Positions 33,896 to 41,492 of a stretch of DNA of 51,200 nt are shown here, in pieces. A program made the translations under genes and the position numbers. Positions within the stretch are counted from its first letter, which is position 1, and each line of letters opens with the position of its first letter. The stretch lies in contig CAYURP010000020.1 in NCBI GenBank assembly GCA_964447175.1, positions 1-51,200 of the forward strand, in the 5' to 3' direction. Under the pieces are notes generated by a model, which saw only the letters and a list, made by a program, of their open reading frames with translations, searched no databases and was not told the origin of the DNA. The DNA is from CAYURP01 sp964447175 (GTDB taxonomy: Bacteria; Zixibacteria; MSB-5A5; SM23-73-2).

Positions 33896-33923
33896 AATAT
33901 AATAAAATCAAAAAAGAATGCAA
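33896..33923 (-). promoter_or_regulatory. Candidate efp promoter with overlapping inverted repeat
   Basis: On the minus strand, TTGCAT (33918-33923), 16-bp spacer, TATATT (33896-33901). A 6-bp perfect inverted repeat tgcaac...gttgca (33919-33935) covers the -35 box and could be an operator. Confidence 0.45.
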
Positions 33924-34419
33924 CAGGTAGTTGCATAAAAATTGATTCATAAAAAAATATTACGAATATAAAAATGATTTTTAATATCTCCTTATTGATA
34001 TTCAGATGGATTAAATGACCAGCAATTAACGCTTCTAAAAAGCCAGAAAAATTTATTTTAGGATATACTTCTGAATCCTCTGAGATTTCCTACATAGCTC
34101 TGCATGATCTGTCTACATGTACACATTTTGATATATCGCTGGAAAAAAGAAATCAATTCAAGGGCTTTAGCCTCGTTGTTGTGTAACTCCATCATAATTT
34201 AATTCTCAAACCGGACGGGTGTCGCCAATGACTTATCATACAAAGACTTAACGGTAGGGGCTTTTCCGGAACCTGATTAAAAAAGATATTAAAGAAAGGC
34301 TGTAAAAAAACCGAAAAATTAAATGGTGTATCTGTAGAAAAAAACTCTAATTAACAAGTGAAATAATATTTATGCCAGTATCTTTCAGGTTGCTAAGTTT
34401 TTAAAATAAGGGGGGGTAA

Positions 34420-34548
34420 ATGCTGGATTTAGTCGTTTTGGAGGAATTAAAAAGAAAAAAGAAAATACCCAAAGAATGGCTTCTAAAGGATAGGAAAAAA
34501 GAGTTCGTTATAAAAGATTCAAGAAAAAAAGAACAAAAAGTCTCTTAA
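34420..34548 (+). CDS. Possible small basic protein, 42 residues
   Basis: ATG at 34420 is preceded by a G-rich stretch (AAGGGGGGGTAA) that could act as a ribosome site. The product begins MLDLVVLEELKRKKKIPKEW and is rich in Lys/Arg, without a membrane segment. It resembles no family I know. Coding is uncertain because Lys-rich frames arise easily in AT-rich DNA; the ribosome-site-like run and the isolated position in an 800-bp spacer are the only support. Confidence 0.35.
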   Translation: MLDLVVLEELKRKKKIPKEWLLKDRKKEFVIKDSRKKEQKVS

Positions 34549-34616
34549 TGAAAATCCCATCTGAACCTTCCGGATTTCTCTCCTCCTGAGAAGAGAAGGG
34601 GAATACTTTCCATAAA

Positions 34617-34643
34617 AAAACCCAGCCTGAAAAGCTGGGTTTT
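34617..34643 (-). terminator. Intrinsic terminator after the first C1A peptidase gene
   Basis: Stem aaaacccagc/gctgggtttt with T runs on both strands, 24 bp beyond the stop codon. Confidence 0.85.
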
Positions 34644-34666
34644 AAATTAAGAAGAAATAGTATCAG

Positions 34667-36655
34667 TTAAGCACAGGGTTCAGGTCCGGATTTGAAAAGA
34701 TAATTTATCAGATAAACCACATCAGAAATCTCGCAAACTCCATCGCAATTACTATCTCCGGATTCAACTGGGACAGGTTCTGGTCCGGACTTAAATATAT
34801 AATTAACTAGATAAACCGCATCCTGAATCTGCACCTCTCCATTACCATCCGCATCGCCAGCTAAATATTTCAGAACGCCCACAATAGCAAAATCATCAAT
34901 GCTCCATCCGCCCAGATGTAATCCCAAATCAGTTTTTATTTCAAATCTCACCTGAACCGAATCGGCAGAGTCAGCATATGCTGAGATATCCAGATCGTGG
35001 TGAGCCCATTTGAAATCTATGTGATCCCAATCATAGTCATTTACCCAGACCAAACTATCGTTGATATAGATGACCGCTGTATCATACTCCGATTTCTCCA
35101 CAGCCAGCCAGCGGTAAAACCAGAGCCTGGTCTTTTCAAATCTTTTGCAGTTGATCACAGGTGAGTCGAGATAATTATGGACATCATCTTCATAGTTATC
35201 GTTCAGATCATTACCCCATACTTTATTTCCGGAATGGGCATAAGTGGGATCAGTCCGGCTTCCAGCCTGCGGGGCTCCGTGTTCCCAGTCATCCTCCGAC
35301 ACATAATAGTCGTGAGTCCAGCCATTGTCATCTCCCTCCATATCATCTGCAAAGGCGGTGTCGAACTTCCCCACGAAAAGATAGAAACTGGCATCAAAAT
35401 TCCCCTGATCGCAAGCTATAGCTAATTCAAAATCGACTCTCTCCGCATTCTGCACTGCAGAGTCTATCTCAAATGAGAAATGGGGAGAATTGGAGGTTAC
35501 TACCTGGTATAGAGGTATATCAGAAAAAGTAGCAACCGAATCGACGAGGATAATTCCGGGATAGGTAGTACGTAAGGTTGCCTGAACCCCGGTTGCAGTA
35601 TCGGACTGGATATTAGTTAAATTCACTGAAACATTTATTGTCTCACCAGGATCAAAACAGCTATCTCCATTGCCAACTGATTCTACAGCATTTTTATCCT
35701 CATAAACCAGCTCCACTGGATCAGGAGGATAAATCGGCAAAACCGTGCTTCTACCTATGCCTGCAGTCCCCCACTTTATATGAAAATAACCGTCCATACC
35801 CCAGCCACTACCCCAGCTGTTTTTACATATCCAGGCGCCCTCTCCACCGCAAGAGGTATCAGCCCAGCCAACAATAACTATGGCATGGCCTCCGAGCGGA
35901 CTACCTGAAGTATATTCGTAGCATCCTTCCTCATACCAATAGTAAAAATCCTCATACACAGTGAAACCACTGTAAACCGGACCGGTGAGAAGTGCCGTTT
36001 TAATGGCGTTCACATCATTTTCCACATAAACCCAGTCCTTTAGTTTCGCAACCACCTCACATTCTTCCTGGGTGCAGGACACATTATGACTTGCCTGGTA
36101 TGGCATACAGGACTCCAGGACCGCACCATATCTTTTGAAAAGCTCATATACTGGTTCAGCCCAGCCACCCTCACATCCATCCTTGACATAAATATTACAG
36201 GACAAAACCTGCTGTTCTGAGAGATCATACTCTACGTTATCATGCTTCTTAACAGCCGCCTCAAACGCACCGGTTGCAGCAAAATCCCAGCAACTCCCGC
36301 AGTGCCCTTGGCTTTTTACCGGAGTGACTATACCCGAATCACGCCAGTCAAAGTAAGAAGGGAAAAGAATATCTTTGGCAGCGGTTAATTTGGGCTGTTT
36401 TTCCAGCCATTCCTCGTAATCTTTGGGAGGGTTATGACCCAGCATCTGCTTTGCCTGCTCAATTGTGAGTTCCGAAGTCCAGTTTCTACCTGCAGTCCAG
36501 TGATAACCTTTCTCATCGATTTTTTTCTGCATTTCAGCTATTTTTTCATCCACCTCATCCGCCCAGGCAGATCTGAAAACAAAAATGGAGAAAATACCAA
36601 AAAGTAAAAGTAATGCAAACAAAACCCTTAGATTTTTAAGAATTGAATGTTGCAT
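34667..36655 (-). CDS. Secreted papain-family (C1A) cysteine peptidase with dockerin
   Basis: 662 residues. Signal peptide, then a short propeptide (~33-95; KGYHWTAGRNW), then the C1A domain with oxyanion Gln117, Cys122 (HCGSCWDF), His257 (GGHAIVIVGW) and Asn279 (CKNSWGSGWG): a complete active site. Residues ~310-430 form a beta-sandwich (NLTNIQSDTATGVQATL), ~430-595 a jelly-roll module like the C-terminal part of immune-inhibitor-A peptidases (WSIDDFAIVGV), and the last ~65 a two-half dockerin (GDADGNGEVQIQDAVYLVNY; GDSNCDGVCEISDVVYLINY). Paralogue of 47876-50482 but without fibronectin-like repeats. Exported; probable partner of an extracellular assembly. Confidence 0.93.
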   Translation of the reverse strand: MQHSILKNLRVLFALLLLFGIFSIFVFRSAWADEVDEKIAEMQKKIDEKGYHWTAGRNWTSELTIEQAKQMLGHNPPKDYEEWLEKQPKLTAAKDILFPSYFDWRDSGIVTPVKSQGHCGSCWDFAATGAFEAAVKKHDNVEYDLSEQQVLSCNIYVKDGCEGGWAEPVYELFKRYGAVLESCMPYQASHNVSCTQEECEVVAKLKDWVYVENDVNAIKTALLTGPVYSGFTVYEDFYYWYEEGCYEYTSGSPLGGHAIVIVGWADTSCGGEGAWICKNSWGSGWGMDGYFHIKWGTAGIGRSTVLPIYPPDPVELVYEDKNAVESVGNGDSCFDPGETINVSVNLTNIQSDTATGVQATLRTTYPGIILVDSVATFSDIPLYQVVTSNSPHFSFEIDSAVQNAERVDFELAIACDQGNFDASFYLFVGKFDTAFADDMEGDDNGWTHDYYVSEDDWEHGAPQAGSRTDPTYAHSGNKVWGNDLNDNYEDDVHNYLDSPVINCKRFEKTRLWFYRWLAVEKSEYDTAVIYINDSLVWVNDYDWDHIDFKWAHHDLDISAYADSADSVQVRFEIKTDLGLHLGGWSIDDFAIVGVLKYLAGDADGNGEVQIQDAVYLVNYIFKSGPEPVPVESGDSNCDGVCEISDVVYLINYLFKSGPEPCA

Positions 36656-36701
36656 CTTGAACTCCTTTTACCCCCAGAAGGTTAATTTTTCAAACATCGA
36701 T

Positions 36702-36730
36702 AAAAAGGGCATCTTAAATGCCGGATGCCC
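36702..36730 (-). promoter_or_regulatory. Hairpin at the 5' end of the C1A peptidase mRNA
   Basis: 7-bp stem gggcatc/gatgccc with a 10-base loop, followed on the minus strand by TTTTT. It begins within a few bases of the predicted transcript start (~36732), so it could be an mRNA-stabilising 5' stem-loop or a terminator-like attenuator. Confidence 0.55.
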
Positions 36731-36738
36731 TCATTTAT

Positions 36739-36766
36739 AAAATACGTTTTTTTCCAAATAAGTCAA
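36739..36766 (-). promoter_or_regulatory. Promoter of the first C1A peptidase gene
   Basis: On the minus strand, TTGACT (36761-36766), 16-bp spacer ending ACG, TATTTT (36739-36744). Confidence 0.6.
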
Positions 36767-36962
36767 GACTGAATTCAATATTAAACTCTTGAAAATTACC
36801 TTGTATGAATACTTGCAGCTTACATATCAAATATCGGCATGGCGATCTTCTTTGTTTTTAATGACTTAGAAGCAAGAATAAAGTTAAAGGTCTATTTCTA
36901 ACTTTTCTTTACACTATGAAATTAAGTGTAATGCTCAGAAGTAGTTTACATGAAATCAAAAA

Positions 36963-36988
36963 ATCCTTAAGCCTTACGACTTAAGGAT
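36963..36988 (-). terminator. Intrinsic terminator after the PDZ gene
   Basis: 9-bp perfect stem atccttaag/cttaaggat, loop of 8; on the minus strand a T run follows (A run at 36958-36963). Confidence 0.8.
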
Positions 36989-37027
36989 CAGAAAGAGACT
37001 TGCTGAAACTGAGGAGAAAAATTAGAA

Positions 37028-38005
37028 TCAAAGTTTATCCTTCAATCTTTCCACTTCTTTCTTAAGATCCATTAGCTCTTCCTTGAGGTCTTCTAACTCC
37101 TCCCGAAGCCCTTCATCCTCAGATTTTTTGAGTCTATATTTTTCAATATATGGATTCCGGTATGGAGGCGAGGGGATGGCGAGAAGCTTATCATCGAAGT
37201 TCTTAAAAAAATATGAAAGTTGGCTTTTATCCTCCTGTACTTCCACGGCGAAGGTTTTTCTTGACCCTTTTCTCAAAACATCGATTTTAACCTCATCCCC
37301 TTCCTCTTTATCAGATAAAGCGTCGGACATATCCTCTTCATTTTCAATTTTTTTGCCATCCATCTCCAGGATAACATCCCCTGCTCTCAAACCTGTCTTA
37401 TAGCCAGTACCATCCTCGTCCAGTTCCGCTATCAAAGCACCTTCTCCATCTTTCAATCCGAAATACTCACCCAGCTGCTCATTCAGATCCCAGAGATTAA
37501 CACCTATCTTCCCCTGTGTTGATTCACCGAAACCGAAAATCCTGATCTTATTTTTTTCGCCTCTTGGCTTTTTAACATTTAACTTGTCGGAATCGATCTT
37601 GAGATAGGTGTCACTTTCCTTTCCTTGACCTATTTTCACTTCAATTATCTTTTTGTCTCCGTCCCGGATTACAGTGATATTTGCCACCTCATCCGGTTTG
37701 GCTTTCCTGACCAGCTTCATGAGCTGATTGGCGTCCACAACCCTTTCGTCATTGAATTCAACGATAACGTCTCCTCTTTCGATTCCCGCCTTATCTGCCG
37801 GGCTTTCATCCACGACTTCGTTCACCAGAACACCTTTAAGGGACTTCAGATTCATCGCCTCCATTAGCTCAGTGGTGATATCCTGAATATAGACTCCCAG
37901 CCACCCCTGAGAGGCAGCCTCAGAATCAGCTACCAGAAGCGAGAAAGAGAAAAAGGAAATGAGAAAAAGGACCAAGGTTCCCAGAATCAAGCTCTTCTTA
38001 GACAT
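37028..38005 (-). CDS. Exported double-PDZ protein with C-terminal coiled coil
   Basis: 325 residues. Signal peptide (LVLFLISFFSFSLLVADSEA), PDZ1 (~32-125: GWLGVYIQDI, AGIERGDVIVEFNDERV), PDZ2 (~160-260: KIGVNLWDL, AGLRAGDVILEMDGKKI), a linker, and a C-terminal heptad-rich helix (LREELEDLKEELMDLKKEV). The PDZ domains resemble those of HtrA-type proteases, but there is no trypsin-like domain, so it is not a protease itself. It could be a periplasmic adaptor or chaperone that binds C-termini of exported proteins. It stands alone with its own terminator. Confidence 0.83.
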   Translation of the reverse strand: MSKKSLILGTLVLFLISFFSFSLLVADSEAASQGWLGVYIQDITTELMEAMNLKSLKGVLVNEVVDESPADKAGIERGDVIVEFNDERVVDANQLMKLVRKAKPDEVANITVIRDGDKKIIEVKIGQGKESDTYLKIDSDKLNVKKPRGEKNKIRIFGFGESTQGKIGVNLWDLNEQLGEYFGLKDGEGALIAELDEDGTGYKTGLRAGDVILEMDGKKIENEEDMSDALSDKEEGDEVKIDVLRKGSRKTFAVEVQEDKSQLSYFFKNFDDKLLAIPSPPYRNPYIEKYRLKKSEDEGLREELEDLKEELMDLKKEVERLKDKL

Positions 38006-38154
38006 CTTTTACTCCTTTCTTTTAATTTTCACCAATAATTACAATCAGATTCTAAGAAAGTTCCAGATTTTTTGTAGAGACCACTCTAAATCTTCGGCGA
38101 CCAATAGGCTGAAAATGGTTCTCACGATTATTGTCCATATTAAGGAGAAATTAT

Positions 38155-38179
38155 TAAAAAAAGCCGGCAAAAGCCTGCT
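38155..38179 (-). terminator. Possible terminator upstream of the PDZ gene
   Basis: agccggc/gcctgct stem with one mismatch, loop aaaa, then TTTTTTT on the minus strand. Confidence 0.4.
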
Positions 38180-38327
38180 CTAACCACGGAAAGCTAAAAG
38201 CTTAGAACTGAGGATCGTCAAAGGAATGCTCAAAGCATACACAGCCTCCACAACTTAAAAAAGGCGATTCTTAGGTTTTGACAGGAGAGTTTAATTCCTC
38301 CAAAAAGAGTGGGCAGATAGAAGCAGG

Positions 38328-38358
38328 AGGAGGTCACCGGATCAACTGGTGACCTCCT
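38328..38358 (-). terminator. Strong hairpin after the beta-helix gene
   Basis: 11-bp perfect stem aggaggtcacc/ggtgacctcct. It has no T run on the minus strand, so it may be a 3'-end stabiliser rather than a classical terminator. Confidence 0.5.
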
Positions 38359-38419
38359 TTGGGTGTTTTGAAGACCGAGTACTTACTCTACCTGACCTTT
38401 GAACCACTGCATTGATAGC

Positions 38420-39805
38420 TCAGCATCCTGGTGCAGGTCCGTTGTGTAGAAGGTAATTGCACAAGTAAACAATATCTGTAACATCCACGACTCCATCACA
38501 GTTACAGTCCCCTGCTCCCACAGGGCATGGTGGAGGGCCGCTCCTGAAAACATAGTTGGACAAATAAACCACATCGCTAATCACGATTTCACCATCCGAA
38601 TTTGCATCACCGATAATATACTGGTATTCATCAATACCCATGTCGATTCTGCGTCCACCTCCATCAGGGACGTCGAAATTAGGGTCACCAGCATCTATAC
38701 AGGCTGAGGTGCAAAGTAAGGCATAACCAGTAGTATCAGCGAACATCGGGTCAATGCTAATATTATAGAAATCATCACAGGGATCACCGTTAAAATTAGT
38801 TGTTGTAAACTCGCCGACTTTTGAAGGGAGGTCCACATAATTCCCGCAAGGATTATTCCATGAGTTGTTGTACATTACGGTGGGGTTACTTTCTTCCCCT
38901 CCCATCTGTCTATCGTCTATACCAGTTCCACTTCGGCTATTTGAGATGACGTTATTCTTGATAACGCAATCGGACTTGTACATCGCTATTCCCGTACCCT
39001 CTCCGCCACAGGTCCCACCTGAACCATTGCGGTCTATTGTGTTGTTCACAATTATGGCTTCAGAGTAGAGTTCGAGATTAATTCCACCACCATCGTTGTT
39101 ATGGACGTTATAGCTTATGATATTGTTACTTATACTGGCCGAGGAGTAATTTAGGCAGTGGATTCCACCGCCATTCATATTGGACGTGTCATGGCTTATG
39201 ACGTTGTAACTGATCTCAGCTAAAGAGCTGTCATAGCAGCAGATTCCACCACCCCCACCCCCCGCATAGTTATAAGATATGGTGTTGGCAGTTATGATGG
39301 GTGAAGATCTACGGCAACAGATACCTCCACCATCTAAGGCTCGGTTATTCAATATGACATTGTTTTTGATAGTCGGTGAAGAGTTATTACAGAAAATCCC
39401 ACCTCCCTTTCGACCACCCGGCGTAAACAGAATGCCGATCCCTTTTCTAATCGTAAATCCCTGGATAATGGAGCTTGAACCCTCTCCGTTTACGAATCGA
39501 ACCACACTCCCTGTGTCAGCAGCACCTATCTCCGAGGTATCTGCGTCAATAATCGTGGATTCAATGGTGGCCTCATTACCATCATAGATGAAGTTACTGG
39601 CAACTAAAATCGCCTTTCCGTCAAAAGTTATCCTTTCATAATAAGGTGAACCTTTCGCCACCAAGACCGTATCTCCATCCACAGCCCCGTTAATCCCTTT
39701 CTGAATGGTAGAGGAATCAGATGGCACATTAATTATTTTTGCCAAGGTCGGGCTTGAAGCTAAACAAAGGCAAGAGCAAACTAAGACTAAAGCTATCAGC
39801 TTCAT
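38420..39805 (-). CDS. Secreted right-handed beta-helix protein with dockerin
   Basis: 461 residues. Signal peptide, then IINVPSDSSTIQKGINGAVDGDTVLVAKG, the typical entry of DUF1565/parallel beta-helix proteins. A series of ~22-residue coils follows (GGGIFCNNSSPTIKNNVILNN, with cut variants such as GGGICCYDSSLAEISYNVI). Several coils carry Cys pairs (GICC, GICCR) that could stack as disulfides. The C-terminal ~65 residues are a two-half dockerin (GDANSDGEIVISDVVYLSNY; GDCNCDGVVDVTDIVYLCNY). It may bind or act on polysaccharide; no catalytic residues can be assigned. SD AGGAGG is 2 bp before TGTATG. Confidence 0.88.
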   Translation of the reverse strand: MKLIALVLVCSCLCLASSPTLAKIINVPSDSSTIQKGINGAVDGDTVLVAKGSPYYERITFDGKAILVASNFIYDGNEATIESTIIDADTSEIGAADTGSVVRFVNGEGSSSIIQGFTIRKGIGILFTPGGRKGGGIFCNNSSPTIKNNVILNNRALDGGGICCRRSSPIITANTISYNYAGGGGGGICCYDSSLAEISYNVISHDTSNMNGGGIHCLNYSSASISNNIISYNVHNNDGGGINLELYSEAIIVNNTIDRNGSGGTCGGEGTGIAMYKSDCVIKNNVISNSRSGTGIDDRQMGGEESNPTVMYNNSWNNPCGNYVDLPSKVGEFTTTNFNGDPCDDFYNISIDPMFADTTGYALLCTSACIDAGDPNFDVPDGGGRRIDMGIDEYQYIIGDANSDGEIVISDVVYLSNYVFRSGPPPCPVGAGDCNCDGVVDVTDIVYLCNYLLHNGPAPGC

Positions 39806-40285
39806 ACAACCTCCTATGTTGAATTGTTTATAACTGCATTAAGAAACCATCTCCCCTTGCACAAAATACTATCTGTCTCTGTCCCAAAATAAGGACAACT
39901 TTTTGATGTTAAGGAAATCCGCTCATAAAGATAACCTCCTATGTTATAGTTTTACAAACCACAATAAGACCACTCCCTTCCACGCTGGAAAGGTCTCTTT
40001 TCTGTTTTTCCAGCCTCTGTCCTTAGGACAAGCCGCCATATACAACTCACCACCCTGGCTCACCAGTTGCGGTCACACTCACCACCAATCACATCAGTGC
40101 AGTAGGCAGAAATGCTACACGACGTTTGTTGCACATAGACAGATAAAGGAAAGCTTGTTTTTTGACTTCCTCTTTGGTTATTGGATTCTCTCCCCCTCTA
40201 CGTTACTCCCTGTAACGCTATAGCAAAACCTGCTAATCCGATTGGTATCTCGCCCTGGTTGTCTAGATTTTTAATATGTCGAAAC
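39806..40285 (-). promoter_or_regulatory. Long (~480 nt) non-coding leader of the beta-helix gene
   Basis: Runs from the predicted transcript start to the ATG. It is GC-richer than the flanking spacers and contains several small hairpins (40201-40217 cgttac/gtaacg; 40018-40030 tgtcct/aggaca; one around 39969-39998) and a five-codon frame with its own Shine-Dalgarno site. I could match it to no riboswitch or leader class by eye. Confidence 0.45.
39909..39926 (-). CDS. Five-codon upstream open reading frame (MSGFP)
   Basis: ATG at 39926 is preceded by AACATAGGAGGTT, the same ribosome-site block found before the beta-helix gene start (39806-39820). It terminates at TAA after five codons. It could be a regulatory leader peptide or a leftover of a duplicated gene start. 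Confidence 0.35.
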   Translation of the reverse strand: MSGFP

Positions 40286-40291
40286 CTTATA

Positions 40292-40319
40292 AATATATTA
40301 ATTTATCTTGAATTGTCAA
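40292..40319 (-). promoter_or_regulatory. Promoter of the beta-helix gene leader
   Basis: On the minus strand, TTGACA (40314-40319), 16-bp spacer, TATATT (40292-40297). Confidence 0.65.
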
Positions 40320-40489
40320 GAGGAAATTTCGAAAATTACAGAGAAATATAGATTTTAGATTGAGTGGAAAAGCTCCGGCGAGCTTTTTCTAATATCTATA
40401 AGGGTAAATACATTAGAGTTCGGATTTTCTCGTTTGTTTGTTCTTCACTCAACAATACTGTAATTATCTGTCCCTAAGTAAATTAAAAC

Positions 40490-40548
40490 AAAAAAGCAGG
40501 TCAAAGACCTGCTCCAACAACTTACAACCAATTACCAACAACCGAATC
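40490..40548 (-). repeat. Terminator plus period-7 tail, copy 1
   Basis: 59 bp that recur at 41340-41398 with two differences: the hairpin agcaggtc-aaa-gacctgct (40495-40513) followed by words of the acaacca type. On the minus strand the hairpin is followed by a T run, making an intrinsic terminator for the lipoprotein gene. Confidence 0.88.
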
Positions 40549-40568
40549 AGTCTTGTTAGTAACAGCTA
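40513..40568 (-). repeat. Period-7 array starting at the stop codon of the lipoprotein gene
   Basis: Minus strand from the TAG stop: TAGCTGT TACTAAC, AAGACTG ATTCGGT, TGTTGGT AATTGGT, TGTAAGT TGTTGGA. It runs straight into the terminator hairpin. Confidence 0.7.
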
Positions 40569-41108
40569 TCTCTGAAGCTTAAATTCGTTGAAATCGGAAA
40601 ATGCTTCATCAGCATACTTCAGGACAAATTCCTGAAGCTCTTCAGTGGAAGCCGCCAATATAATTCTATCTTCTACCAGCTGGTGAGGGATTATAATCTC
40701 CTTCTTAGCAATTTTCTCTTTAACCCAACCCTGATCCAGCCAGGCAACACGAATGATATCCCCATCTTTTTGAACTCTCCAGATGGTATGTGCTGGAATT
40801 AGATGGAATGCATCGTGTTCCTTACTGACTTGGGGATAAACGTCAAAAAACTTGAGCTCTCCCAGCTTTACCAGATGCACTTCAAATTTCAGCCCCTGAC
40901 CCTCTGTGATATAGGTCAAATCATAAGCTTTTTCTCCTCCATCCTTAAACACCAGGGTATCATCCTCGTTCTGTCCAGCCCAGGTTCCCAAAAAAGAAGG
41001 ATCGAATACTAAATCCTTTTCGGTAAACAACGGATAAAGAGACGATACCAGACATCCAGCAATAAGCAATACAAAACCCAAAGCAAGCGATATTTTCAGG
41101 GTACGCAT
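40566..41108 (-). CDS. Lipoprotein of unknown function
   Basis: 180 residues. Signal peptide with a good lipobox (LLIAGC, Cys at about residue 19) followed by LVSSLYPLFTEKDLVFDPSFLGTWAG. The mature part has a beta-rich pattern (DLTYITEGQGLKFEVHLVKL; HTIWRVQKDGDIIRVAWLD) resembling small lipocalin-like or beta-barrel folds. I cannot assign a family. It ends in a period-7 array and terminator that duplicate those after the nearby tRNA. ATG with GGAGAT upstream. Confidence 0.75.
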   Translation of the reverse strand: MRTLKISLALGFVLLIAGCLVSSLYPLFTEKDLVFDPSFLGTWAGQNEDDTLVFKDGGEKAYDLTYITEGQGLKFEVHLVKLGELKFFDVYPQVSKEHDAFHLIPAHTIWRVQKDGDIIRVAWLDQGWVKEKIAKKEIIIPHQLVEDRIILAASTEELQEFVLKYADEAFSDFNEFKLQR

Positions 41109-41339
41109 TCTGGATCTCCTTAAGTTTAAAGGTTAACAAGTTAATTTAAAAAACTAATATATTAATTCTCCCAATATACTTATTTTTCTATTCATTTGTT
41201 TCCTATCTTATCTTTTTTTCAATAAGTTCAAATATAACATATTTTTTCACTAATCAATAATCATTTTAATCTTATTTATAGGTTAGATTTTAAATTAAGA
41301 AGGATATGTATATTGAAATCCCAAGGATTAGCAATAAAA

Positions 41340-41398
41340 TAAAAAGCAGGTCAAAGACCTGCTCCAACAACTAACAACCAATAACCAACAACCGAATC
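41340..41398 (-). repeat. Terminator plus period-7 tail, copy 2 (after tRNA-Leu)
   Basis: Nearly identical to 40490-40548, offset 850 bp. The hairpin is 41345-41363, and the period-7 words run back to within 2-3 bases of the tRNA 3' end. It would terminate the glycolytic/secG/tRNA transcript. Confidence 0.88.
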
Positions 41399-41400
41399 AA

Positions 41401-41482
41401 TGCGGAAGGGGGGATTTGAACCCCCACGGCTCTCGCCGCCACCCCCTCAAGATGGTGTGTCTACCTATTCCACCACTTCCGC
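41401..41482 (-). tRNA. tRNA-Leu (anticodon GAG)
   Basis: The minus strand gives a 7-bp acceptor stem GCGGAAG/CTTCCGC, D-arm with GGTAGACACA, anticodon stem CCATC/GGTGG with loop TTGAGGG (anticodon GAG), a long variable arm (CGGCGAGAGCCG) as in class II tRNAs, and a T-arm GGGGG-TTCAAAT-CCCCC. The discriminator base is A; CCA is not encoded. It lies 10 bp after secG, an arrangement also seen in Escherichia coli (secG-leuU, also GAG). Confidence 0.95.
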
Positions 41483-41492
41483 AGCAAAATCT

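Larger units (their letters stand above)
33850..34666. other. 817-bp spacer with one possible small gene
   Basis: Holds the efp promoter at the left, the small frame at 34420-34548, and the terminator of the peptidase gene at the right. The rest is AT-rich with nothing I can name. Confidence 0.6.
36656..37027. other. Spacer with promoter, leader hairpin and terminator
   Basis: Contains the peptidase promoter and leader hairpin at the left and the terminator of the PDZ gene at the right; the centre is AT-rich with no feature. Confidence 0.7.
38006..38419. other. Spacer between beta-helix and PDZ genes
   Basis: Contains two terminator-like hairpins described separately and the upstream region of the PDZ gene. 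No reading frame of note. Confidence 0.6.

Noticed and set aside
40060..40080. T-box-like string (AGGGTGGT) in the beta-helix leader
   Set aside because: The string is followed by gagttg rather than ACCGCG, there is no specifier stem or antiterminator, and the downstream gene is not amino-acid related.
39903..40223. 106-residue frame on the plus strand
   Set aside because: It lies antisense to the predicted leader, is rich in His/Ser/Cys without domain-like pattern, and has no ribosome site.
40490..41398. Transposon with 59-bp terminal direct repeats
   Set aside because: The repeats contain a terminator hairpin, no transposase lies between them (only a lipoprotein gene), and there are no terminal inverted repeats or target duplications.
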